From Synaphobranchus kaupii (Eukaryota > Chordata > Actinopteri > Anguilliformes > Synaphobranchidae), in the NCBI GenBank assembly GCA_029718625.1, contig CM056377.1:95410998-95474997 (forward strand): DNA of 64,000 bases, written 5' to 3'. Below are positions 19,440 to 29,982 of the stretch, in pieces (the stretch's first letter is position 1; each line of letters starts with the position of its first letter). The notes under the pieces are model-generated. The model had not been told where the DNA came from. It did no database searches and was given only the letters and a program-made list of their open reading frames with translations. The position numbers and the translations under genes were made by a program.

Positions 19440-20768
19440 GTTCGTGCCTCATTACTTCATGCACAAGAAAGCTAAGAAAAGGTCTAAAGTTGATTGTAGG
19501 TGTGGAATTTGGAGTCTGTTGCTGTTGTCTCTCAACATGAGGCCCAACAAAGTGTCAGTGCCAATAAAGCAGGCCATCATGTGGTGGAAAAATCTGATTA
19601 AATCGATCAGAGACAGCCAAAACATTGGGTGTGTCAAAATCAACTGTTTGGTACATTAAGAACCAAGAACGACTGGTGAGTTGAGCAATAGCAAACAACC
19701 TAGTTGACCACAGAAGACTACTGTAGTGGATGACTGAAGAATACCTTCAATTGTGAAGAAAAAAAACCTTTTCAACTGTCGAACAGATCAAGAACCCTCT
19801 CCAGGATGTAGTCAAAGACTACTATAGAGAAGACTACACCAGCATAACCTTAGATGATTCACTGCAAGATGGCAATTCTAAAGAACAGAATGGCCAAGTA
19901 ATAGTTTGATTAAAAGTAGTCTACATAAAAAAAACTACAGGTGTGGAACAAACTCTTATGGACAGATGAGTAGTCTATAACCTCTACCAAAGCGATGGAA
20001 AGAGAAAAATGTGGAGAAAGAAAGGAACTCATGATCCAAAGCACCCCCTCTCATCTTTGAAACATGGTGGTGGGGATGTTATGGCTTGGACATGTATGGC
20101 TGCCACTGGAACTGGCTCACTTGTCTTTACTGATAATGTGACTGCTGACGGCAGCAGCAGGATAAATTCTGAAGGGTACAGAAACATCTTTCCTGCCCAG
20201 GTCCAACCAAATGCCTGAAAATTCATTGGATGGCGCTTCAATTTGCAGGAGGACAATGACCCAAAACACACTGCTAAAGCAACCGAGGAATTTTTCAGGG
20301 CCGAAAATAAGAATGTTCTAGACTGGCCAAGTCAATCACCTAACCTGAATCCAATTTATCATGCGTTTCACTTGCTGAAGACAAGACTGAAGGCAAAAAT
20401 CCCTTGTAACAAACAGGAACTCAAGATGGCTGGCAGAGCATCACCAGGGAAGATCCACAGCATCTGGTCATGTCTATGGGTCGCAGACTTCAGGTCATTG
20501 AATGCAAAGGATTTGCAACCAAGTATTAAATATGATGACTTTATTTAAGATTATGTTAATTTGTCAAGTTACTTTTGGTCCCCTAAAATGGAGGGACTAT
20601 ATGTAAAAAGAGCTGTAATTCCTACATAGATCACTTGATATGGACGTACATACTCTTAAATTAAAGCTGATGGTCTGCACTTTAACCTCATTTTAATTGC
20701 TTAATTTCAAATCCAATGTGCTGGAGTACAGAGCCCAAAATTGTGTCACTGTTCAAATACTGCACTGT
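19440..20768 (+). pseudogene. Decayed Tc1/mariner transposase
   Basis: Two readable blocks on the + strand separated by stops and frameshifts. The second (about 20243-20545) retains [11 protein letters not shown], the second catalytic Asp region, and SPNLNPIYHAF, where the catalytic Glu of NPIEH has become Tyr. HGGGDVMAW just upstream corresponds to the HGGGSIMMW motif. The right end (CCAATGTGCTGGAGTACAG, 20713-20768) is the complement of a Tc1-type terminus also found near 23.25 and 51.85 kb. A left end was not found. Clearly non-functional. Confidence 0.8.
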
Positions 20769-20771
20769 GTA

Positions 20772-20836
<65 letters not shown>

Positions 20837-20875
20837 TATATATATATATATATATATAGAAAGAGAGAGAGAGAG
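20769..20875. repeat. Compound microsatellite (TG)n-(TA)n-(GA)n
   Basis: Consecutive TG, TA and GA dinucleotide runs immediately after the Tc1 right end, in the order (TG), (TA) twice around ACAGTA, then (GA). Confidence 0.95.
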
Positions 20876-21621
20876 CAATGTTCTACCACTATTAATATTT
20901 GCTTTATTCTGAGACAGGAAATGAGGATGTATTTTCTGAAAACAACAGACTACAGTATATGTTATGTCTTTAATGCGTATGTGTACATTACATCTTTCCG
21001 AGACACAGGGCAGCGAGACTTTGCTTAGTTTAACACCCATGGGAAGGATGGAGGTGCCCTGTGAATGTGAAAAACTAAGCAGTGAACCACTGACTGGTGT
21101 TTCCAGTAAATTCTTACTGACAGTAATCCTAATGTAATTACATTTTAGTTCAATCCCTTGCTCTTAATCAAATGCAACTTTGGATTCCGGCAAATTATTG
21201 CCATTGACACTGATTTCCCTGAAATAAAAAAAACTGTTATTTTAGTTTGAAATGTCTCAAATTATGGTGTGTCATCGTTCTAGTATAAACTTTAACTGAG
21301 AATTATCTGAAGTTCTAATTTTTGAATGAATAAAACTTTTTTTTTTTTGTTGCATTATCAGGTCTGTCATGCATTGGAACATTTTGTTTTGGACATTAAA
21401 AAGGCTGTAGCCTGTGAGGTCACTCTTTGAACAGATGGATTTTGGTGTCTGTCCAACTCTTACTCAAAGCCTGCAGGATTGAAAATATGTAGTCTGGGAT
21501 TTCTTCCTGTGCGCACATAAATATGTCTGTGCCACCAGTGGGCACATCATTTGTGGTTTTACTTACTGGATTAGCCAATTAGACAGACCTGCCCTGAAGA
21601 CAAATCCATCTCCTTCACACC

Positions 21622-21680
21622 ATATAAAAGCCCATATCAACCAAGGAGAACTAGATAGGATAGGAGCTGTCTTTCTTTAG
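21622..21680 (+). promoter_or_regulatory. PRG4: PRG4 core promoter and non-coding exon 1
   Basis: CCATATAAAAGCCC at 21620 is a good TATA box about 30 bases before the likely start around 21650. Non-coding exon 1 ends TTTCTTTAG at 21680 before GTGAGT. Coding exon 2 follows at 21871. Inferred from motif spacing only. Confidence 0.6.
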
Positions 21681-21889
21681 GTGAGTAATTTTTGTTGTTG
21701 TTGTTGTTTCATTCACAGAGGAAATTAATTTGTCTTGCATAATGGTTTCTAAAACATATGGTAAGATGCCATATTTGGATATGGATTTAAATTTCCCACA
21801 TATTATCATGTATATGTATTTATCTTTTCTTAATAAATTGTCTGTATTTTAAAAACATTTTGCCTCTCAGGTTGAAATCGGTGTCTGCA

Positions 21890-24800
21890 ATGGTCACTCC
21901 ATTCTTAATTTGCTCCCTTCTGGTATTGGCATGTGTTGTTCACCCTCTCTACTCGGCTAAAGGTCAGCTCATCATTAAGCGTTTTATGCATCTATTAATA
22001 TAATTACTATATATTTCTGAGAACATATATATATATTAAAATACCTTTTAAGCATGTTAAAGTGTTTTTGGAATAAAAAGTGTATTAAAAAAAATGTATC
22101 AAGGCAAAACATAGAACACTTGGAACTTGACCAGCATGAAACAAGTGCAGTTTACATACCACTCACTCATGCAGTATTTACTTTGTGCATGATACCAAAT
22201 TATTAACCACCAACTGTCACATTTTCAGAAAATGTATTGTTTATTTACCCCACTTGTAGCTGCGTTAATTGTGATGTAACTAACATTTACATAACACTAC
22301 AATTCAGCAAAGGTTAAGTGCGGTTGGTGTATATCTGAATGTGAATATTTCACACAGCTGACCAAGTTCTTAAAGGGGTGTTTTATCCTCTCATCAGAAA
22401 GCTGCAGTGACAGATGTGGGGAATCATACCACAGGCGTCATAGCTGCCATTGTGATTATGGCTGTCTCATTCACAATGAGTGCTGCAAGGATTATGAGTC
22501 TATGTGCACCACAAGTAAGGGTTTCTGTTTTTACTCTTAGTTTGTTTGGCTGTGTTCCTAATGAAAATGCCTACCACTCCCATTGTGCATACGTGCCACT
22601 GATCTTTTAGCTGGTGCTAAGTATGATACATTTCATGATACAGGTTGATCAGTGTCCCTTGTATGAAAATTGGGAATTGTAGCAAATACATCTTCTCCAT
22701 ATAGAATTATCACTGTTCTTCTTAAGGAGGTCACTAATCAGCAGTGTGTACATTATTGGCTCAACTGTATCCCAGCTGTTTTTGACTGGAGAAACTGAAG
22801 AAGTTGGCTTTAAATTTGCTTAGGCACTATGGTGGAATGAGTTGTACAGGAGGATTCTAAATGCACATTCTCTAAATCAAACATTATCAGTGATACTGGA
22901 AAGAAATCACATTATTGGTTGCCTTCCAGGTGACTCATGTAAAGGACGCTGTGGCGAGACCTTTAAGCGGGGTAGGCCTTGTACCTGTGATCTTGACTGC
23001 ACACTCTATAACCAGTGCTGTCCTGATTATCAAATGCACTGTGGTACAGGCAAGTATTATTTCCTTTCTGGGGTTCAAAATGTCTAATTACATAATCATT
23101 TGCAATTAAATTTCCTGTTGGATGTCCTTCCATACTATATGGAATGGTCAAATACTTGATACACATTTTTATCCATTGCTAACATATTATTGTATATTGC
23201 ACGTACAGTATATATACAGTGCAGTTCGTAAGTATCTGGACAGTGACACAATTTTTGTTGTTTTGGCTCTGTACTCCAGCACATTGGATTTGAAATGGAA
23301 CAGTGACTATAGTTAGTTAAAGTGCAGACTTTCAGCTTTAATTTGAGGGTTTTTACATCCATATCAGGTGAACCTTGTAGCAATTGTAGCCATTGTTCTA
23401 CATAGTCCCTCCCCATTTTAGGGGACAAATTAACATAAACTTAAATAAAGTCATCATATTTAATATTTGGTTGCATATCCTTTGGCATGCCATGACTTTC
23501 TGATGTCTGTGACCCAAAAACATCAAAAGACTCTTGATATCTTATTTTCAGGTACTCTTACAAGGGATACTATAACCTCTCTGCATTTGAATGGATCTCT
23601 ATGAAAATTGGGGCGTGGGACTAGATTAAGCTGTAAATTACATGGGAATAGTATGGAACCCATGGTTGGCTAAACGGCTGTAAGTCATCAAGGGCCTGCG
23701 GTATCAAACGAGCCTCAAACCATCACTGCTGCCTGATATGCAGTAGATATGGATGGTTGAGTTATTTTTCCATAGAGTTCAATAGAAAAATGAGTCAGGA
23801 GAAACAGGTGACTCGTTTTTCTATTGAACTCTATGGAAAATAGAGATCCATTCAAATGCAGAGAGGTTATAGTATCGCTTGTAAGAGTACCTGAAAATAA
23901 GATATCATTAATCTTTTGGATCATTGCATGTAGTATTGTTTCCATTCTGAATTCTTTTCATATATTTGTCTCTGTCTGTGAATGCTTGTTTATTAAAAAT
24001 CTACTTAAAATTACATTTCCTTAGAGCCTCAAACCAGTAAACTCATCAATAAAGTGGATGTGACTGTTGCACATACGCAGAGCTCCCCAGGCGAGAATGA
24101 GGACATTAACCAAGGTAATCGCTTATTGAGCGAAGCTGCAGGAGTGAGCCACTACACAGCAAGGGCTAACAAAACAGAGTACTTATTTTACTCAGTGAAC
24201 TACATTTAACAGATACTCTCATCCTGAGCAACATACACAGTTTTCTTTTAGTGCCCCAGATGGGAATCAAACCTGAAACTTCAAGTTACAAGATCAGTTC
24301 CAAAACCATTACATTGTACTAATACCCAGCATCCTACGTCATTTGGTAAAAAGGGAAATACTGTAATTGGGAATTTAGGAGTATCAGTTGCAGGACCTCA
24401 GAGCTCAGAATGAAAGTTTATAAAATAAGTGAAGGATAGGGCAGTGACTCACTGGGAAAATGAGTAAAGAAAAAAACTACTCTGGGTGGGGTTCAGGGGA
24501 TGGTAAAAAAACAAATTCTAAAATTGTAGAATTTTCCAAACTGCCAAGAAATGCTGTATGTATTAATTTCGAAAAGGTATGGAAATATACATTAATTTTT
24601 GCTAAATAATACACTTTTTAGATTTATCGGACGACCATCTCATTCCTCTTTCTACCCCTCCTTCCCCCATGCTGCCTGCAGACGAAATTCAAGGAGATGG
24701 TGAGTGCATGGACTTGCATCTACATTATGATTATAGTGCATGGACTTGCATCTACATGATGATTATGCCACCTCTGCTGCCGCTTCAGCATTAATGTTAA

Positions 24801-27800
24801 CTTGGATCCCTGATGTCATTTTGACCTGTATTTCTTACAGAGGGCATAGGTCCGACCCCATATCAGGTCCCAGTTCCAGCCTTTGAAGGTGTTGGTCCCA
24901 CGGCAACCCTGTATCCAGATAGCATGAGCGGGCAAGAGCCCTTGGTGATAAGTACAACCGAGGACATGTTATCTTCCAGTGGTGCCTACACCCCACTTCA
25001 CAGTACAGCCATGCCAACTCTGTGGAGCGAGCCAGAAGCAATTAATGAGGAGATTTCCACACTATTCCCTGAAGATCTACTGCTGACCCGGAGCTCTACA
25101 GTGACTCCTCCTGTTACTGACGGCACCGATGTCTCCACTTCAGTACCATCCAGTGAGCCTCCCGTTGAGATAACAAGTGGTGGGTTTCTGAAGTATTTCA
25201 CCTGTGCCAAGGATTTACATGCTGAGAAATAGTCCTGACAGCACAGAATAAGAGTAGTTGTACAAAAGAATAAAAATAAGATATATAATACATTACATTA
25301 GTGTGATTCATTTAATAATCTTCAATTCACCAACAGTACAACAGTAATACATTCAGTTATTATTGTTGATGATGTATTCTTTTGACCAGGTGTTGTCCAC
25401 ATCAAATTACAAGGAAAGAGTTCTTGTGGATAGATACAGTATATGAAATGCGTATCAATGGAGCAATAAGAGGGCTAGACATTTTAGTACTGTACCAGAG
25501 TTGGGGGTCAGTTCCATTTCAAATCCAGTGAGTTGAGTTTGACATGATGGTTTGTTATCCAGGTAGTAAGCTGTCCCATGCATGTGGTATTGGACTTTTA
25601 TTCAGAGGGGGGAAAGGTGAGAAAGAGTAACAGTGGCAGTAAAAACCATGGGAAGAAATGACAGTTCCCTTTAGAAGTCCTTTTGAGACGGTAAAATGTT
25701 GAAATTGAGCCACTCCAGGTGACTTAAGAAGTAAATATGAGGAGTCATTGGGGGAAATAACATTAACCGTTAGACTGTTAATAGAGGTAAAGCAATTACT
25801 AATTTTACAAAGATTAATGAGTGCATTTTTATAATTTTCCCCCAAGTTCCTAATAGCAGTTCTGCAGCTCCTGAATTGCAAAGTGACTCTGCCACCAACT
25901 GGTCCCCCATCACAGTTTCAGAGTTAACAAACCCCAGTGCGACTCCAACCAGAGAGCATGACGTAATCTCCCCCGAAAGCACTGAACCAACCACTCGGAT
26001 CCCCCAAGAGCCACAGGCCACTGCTACCACCTCTGAAGCAGGCACGGCTGCTACCCCCGGCACTGCAGAGTACTCACCATCCGCCAGCCAGAGTTCTGAC
26101 CAACCGGTACCCACAAACAAGCCCAAGTTAGGCCCTACCGACAGTGGCCCCTCCACCTCACGAGACGAGACCCCTGCAGTCACGCCTGTCCCCTCCCCAA
26201 GCCCAGAGGCAGATGGGGTAAAGGGTGCCGGAGATGCCTCCAGAGAGCATGATGTAATCTCCCCCGAAAGCACTGAACCAACCACTCAGATCCCTCAAGA
26301 GCCACAGGCCACTGCTACCACCCCTGAAGCAGGCACGGCTGCTACCCCTGGCACTGCAGAGTACTCACCATCCGCCAGCCAGAGTTCTGACCAACCGGTG
26401 CCCACAAACAAGCCCACGTTAGGCCTTACCGACAGTGGCCCCTCCACCTCACGAGACAAGACCCCTGCAGTCACGCCTGTCCCCTCTCCAAGCCCAGAGG
26501 CAGATGGGGTAAAGGGTGCCGGAGATGCCTCCAGCACCTCCCCCTCAGGAACCCCAGACCAGAGCGGCACGTCTGTCACGCCCCCGCTTACTGGCACAGC
26601 TGCTCAGACTGACTCGTCGTCGCCTGCTACAGCCACGGGAGCTGACACATCGCTCGCGGGTGATGACATCACAAACGCTGCTCAGACCGAGGGCCCCACA
26701 CCTACAGACGAAGCTCAGAACATCGAGACGCAGCCCGCCCCCTCAAGTGATCCCACGACTGCCCCAATGAGGCCCAATCCCTCCCCTTCGCAGCCCTCCA
26801 AGAGCCCCATCAGACCCAGCACTCTGACAGTCATTGCTCAAACGCTGGCCACCCACAACCCCAATCTCCCAGGTAGGAGCTCCTGTTTGTCTATATTAAA
26901 AAAAACATTGGCCTACTTCCAAGTCGGCAGGAATCTTATTCTCTGGAGGAATAGTTTGTTTTTGTCCATAGTCTGATTTGGAATATTTTAAACCAGGAGG
27001 GAAAAATGATGAATTAGGGAAGTATCCTGGTCTAGAAAAGGCATCACCTCATTTACATACATGCACACTTAATACATTCAATTTATTTTATTTTCTTTAC
27101 TGCATATTATATTTTTGTTCATTACTTGTGACTTTTCTTATTCTTTGCCTAGAGGACAACAATGACACCAATCTATGCAGTGGCCGACCCATCAGTGGAC
27201 TGACGACTCTTCAGAATGGAACAGTTGTTGTGTTCCGAGGTACGTTATGTCCAGCTGACCATCTGCTTATGCTCGGTTCTAAGAAGCATCGTAGAGTGAT
27301 GATAAATTCTGTCCAGCTTCTCTGAGATTATGTAACCCTGCAATTTATTCATATTTTCCATGTTGTTTTTTCCAGTCTTGGGATTTTATGAGAGGGTGTG
27401 AAGTGAAACTATATTGTGCTACTTTCTACACGCATTGAAGCTTTCGTCATAGCAGTGAAATTTAAGCAAATGAGAACATGAAAACAGTGCAGAAGGACAA
27501 TGGGGGAAGTGAAGTAACGTCTTCAAGCCGCGCAGATGAACTGAAAACGCAATTGATTGTGTCCTTCCTTTGCATTTTTTTTATCACCAGGCAACTATTT
27601 TTGGGTGCTGGATGCCAACAGGTCACCAGGGCCGGCTCATGGTATCACAGACACGTGGGGTATCCCCTCACCCATCGACACAGTCTTCACCCGCTGCCAC
27701 TGTGAGGGCAAGACCTACTTCATGAAGGTACACAAATTCATCTCCAGTTCATCACGAAACCTCCACAGCAGACTTTGAACTACCCAGAAGAGGAAAATGC

Positions 27801-29770
27801 ATGAGTGCCTCTAGAGATAAAAGTCTCAGACTAGTGCTCTCTGAAGGTGAAAATAGTCCTTGAAAAAGGGTGCTTTGTCAAGAAATATAATCCTGAATGC
27901 TTCTACTGCCAAACTAAATTTCCAGGTTATCTAATGGTCCACTCAAAGTATAAATTAAAATGTTAAAAAGCATTTGATATGTACCTTTGACTTCAGATAA
28001 TCTGGCTTTTGATGAATCATTCATGGTTATCTCTATCCCTTTCCCCAATTGTTCTAGAATAGAATTGAAAATGAGTAAAAAATTAATAAAAATGTTCTAA
28101 GACCATCTATTTAAAGGCATATTTAATCTTTGGCCCCTCAATTTTCTTTTCTTCCTGTGGTCTTTCAAATAACTTTAACTATAGTTATGATTACAATAAC
28201 TAAAATGGCCTTCTATATGTTATTTGCACTATGTTTTACAGGGAAATAATTATTGGAGATTCGGAAATGATGTAATGGATCAGGGTTATCCCAAATCCAT
28301 CTACGTGGGCTTTGACAAGCTGGCGGGAAAGATCACTGCTGCCCTGTCTGTGCCTGCAACCAGGAAGAGGAGAGAATCTGTGTATTTCTTCAAAAGAGGT
28401 GACGTTCTCAAACTATATCTATGGTCTATAATGTGCAGTCATTATATTTGCTGTTCATTGACCTGTTCTTCCCTACGGCTTGTGTATAGGAGGCCTGGTG
28501 CAAAAGTACACCTACAAGCCAAACTCAGCCTGCAGTAGGAGAGTTCCAAAGAAGGTCTACTTAGTCAGGACCCGATTCACCAGACAAACCGGTAATGGGC
28601 ACTTAACTCGTCATTTTTGGAATATTTTACTGGAAAGGCGTAGTATCACCAAAACATTTTATTTTATTTTTTTTAAACAATGTGCCCTTCCTGTGTACTC
28701 CCCAACATGGAAAACTAAACATTCATGGCTCAGGGGGGCAAGGTTCAGATTCTATCCTTCATAATGTTTTACTGGGACATATTCCAATGTATACAGCATA
28801 TGTCATTCAAAATGTGGAAAAACATGATTATCAAGGCCAGATAAAAGAACTTCCTACAAAAAGATAGTGTTTCATTGCACCAGCTTGCCAACCGGGATAT
28901 TCATTCCATTGTTTTGACATTGAGGTTAGTGCCTAGTGTGGTAAGCGGACAATCTTTAATCAGCAGAGTTAAAATGAAAGCAGAATCTGATTGGTGTTCG
29001 TCTACAGCTTCAGCAGAGCCCGGCCTTGGGAAGGAAATCAACATTAAACTCAAGTGGAGGGGATTCCCTACTCTTGTAACGTCCGCCGTGTCCATACCCA
29101 GCCCCAGGCAGCCAGATGGATACAACTACTACATCTTCTCAAGGAGTAAGTGGACAACATGTTATTGCGCCACAGACTCAATGAAAAATCCTTTGGACTT
29201 CATTCTGTTTATTCAGGTCAGTTATACGGGCACACGAGAGTGACGCAACTCGTCGTCACACATTGGCAGTTGTTCCTGAGGCTGAAACAGACCGCTCACA
29301 GGAAGTTGGAGGGAGATCCAACTGTCTAGTCATTCTGTCACTAAAGAAACAAAACCACACCAGACCTCTGGAATCATAAGTGGTGACGGCTTTTCAAGTG
29401 CATATTTTCTTCACCCTTCATGCGCACTGCCATATACACCAGAAACCCTGTCCACTACAATTCAGCTTTTCCACTTTTGACATGTTTCAAGTCTTAAGAA
29501 CTTTTGATGGTGGCCATTTAACTTTATTTTATTTAAAAACACTGAACATAAATTAAGGTCTGTGTAAATGCACATGTCCAATGTGCCTGCATTCACAAGT
29601 GTATTTTAGATTGATAATATTTTTTTTTTTAAAGAATCTCACAATACTTCTTCTTTTTCCCAGCCAAATACTACAAAATCAAGCTTGATAATGAGCAACC
29701 TGCCCTGGCTAATCCATCGACTGTACCCTCCCAGGGGAATTCTGCCAACAACTGGTTCAAGTGCCCATAG
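21890..29770 (+). CDS. PRG4: PRG4 (proteoglycan 4, lubricin), secreted
   Basis: PRG4 is the boundary lubricant of joints and other surfaces, secreted and heavily O-glycosylated (family knowledge). Exons: 21890-21962, 22398-22514, 22930-23049, 24025-24114, 24622-24699, 24841-25179, 25847-26872, 27153-27239, 27591-27727, 28242-28398, 28490-28591, 29008-29145 and 29664-29770. They sum to exactly 857 codons with no break. The signal peptide is MVTPFLICSLLVLACVV. Two 8-Cys somatomedin B domains come next, then about 480 residues rich in Pro/Thr/Ser with a 97-residue tandem duplication, then a hemopexin-type region (NYFWVLDANR, NYWRFGNDVMDQGYP) and a C-terminus ending NNWFKCP. The human protein is longer (about 1,404 residues) because of its longer mucin repeat. 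Exon 22930-23049 uses a GC donor. The gene converges on TPR, as in human. Confidence 0.94.
22398..23049 (+). other. PRG4: PRG4 tandem somatomedin B exons
   Basis: Each of the two exons codes one domain with the full eight cysteines: the first contains SCSDRCGESY...CHCDYGC...ECCKDY...C, the second SCKGRCGETF...CTCDLDC...QCCPDY...C. Both exons start and end in phase 1, so the module can be duplicated or skipped without breaking frame. The domain family binds PAI-1 and integrin partners in vitronectin; in PRG4 it is thought to aid surface binding. Confidence 0.95.
23215..23940. mobile_element. Palindromic-core element with a third type of Tc1-like end (PRG4 intron)
   Basis: The left end includes CTCTGTACTCCAGCACATTG (about 23266), a Tc1 terminus also seen at 20713 (complement) and 51860. 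The interior 23465-23915 is the shared core (for example CTTGATATCTTATTTTCAGG), with the right arm shortened. The centre, 23771-23841, is a compact palindrome around ACAGGTGA. No transposase is present. Confidence 0.72.
24186..24335 (-). repeat. Decayed tRNA-derived SINE, reverse orientation
   Basis: Reading the - strand gives AATGGTTTTGGAACTG, a B-box-like GGTTTGATTCCC, and a tail similar to GCTCAGGATGAGAG. These match in order the SINE at 60024 (GGTTAAGGAAC, GGTTCGATTCCC, GCTCTGGATAAGAG). It lies in a PRG4 intron. Confidence 0.65.
25952..26533 (+). repeat. PRG4: 291-bp tandem duplication inside the PRG4 mucin exon
   Basis: A unit starting GAGAGCATGACGTAATC near 25952 recurs near 26243 with only a few differences. 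The period is 291 bp, or 97 codons, so the frame is kept. Each unit codes EHDVISPESTEPTT through SPSPEADGVKGAGDAS, a Ser/Thr/Pro-rich stretch suited to O-glycosylation. High identity implies a recent expansion, or possibly array-length variation between alleles. Confidence 0.93.
27153..29770 (+). other. PRG4: PRG4 hemopexin-like C-terminal region
   Basis: Six exons code the hemopexin-type blades. Seen motifs are LCSGRPISGLTTLQNGTVVVF, NYFWVLD, IDTVFTRCHCEGKTYF, NYWRFGNDVMDQGYPK and the terminal KCP cysteine, which can pair with an earlier Cys. A KRRESVYFFK segment precedes the region cleaved in mammals. The 28600-29000 intron has no recognisable content. Confidence 0.85.
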
Positions 29771-29820
29771 GGCTTTTTCTAAAGAACGACTGAAGTCAGG
29801 TTTCATCACATTTCACAAAT

Positions 29821-29832
29821 TTTATTAATAAA
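29821..29832. terminator. Palindromic double poly(A) signal shared by PRG4 (+) and TPR (-)
   Basis: TTTATTAATAAA is a perfect 12-bp palindrome. Its right half is AATAAA for PRG4, 57 bases after the PRG4 stop codon. Its left half reads AATAAA on the - strand, about 157 bases after the TPR stop codon. The two 3' UTRs would overlap by a few tens of bases. Confidence 0.85.
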
Positions 29833-29982
29833 ATGAGACATTGCTTTGTAACGTTTACTCATAATCATTAGAACAACAACAACAAAAAAGAAGAAAAAAG
29901 AAATGTATAAATCAGGCTGAAAGCCCAGGGCTGTAGATCTTGGGTTACGGTGGTGCAGAGTGGATGGTCACGTATTTGTGCT

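Noticed and set aside
25770..26285. Reverse-strand open frame of 171 codons over the PRG4 mucin exon
   Set aside because: It arises from the repetitive, stop-poor complement of the Pro/Thr/Ser exon. It contains the duplication reversed and shows no domain.
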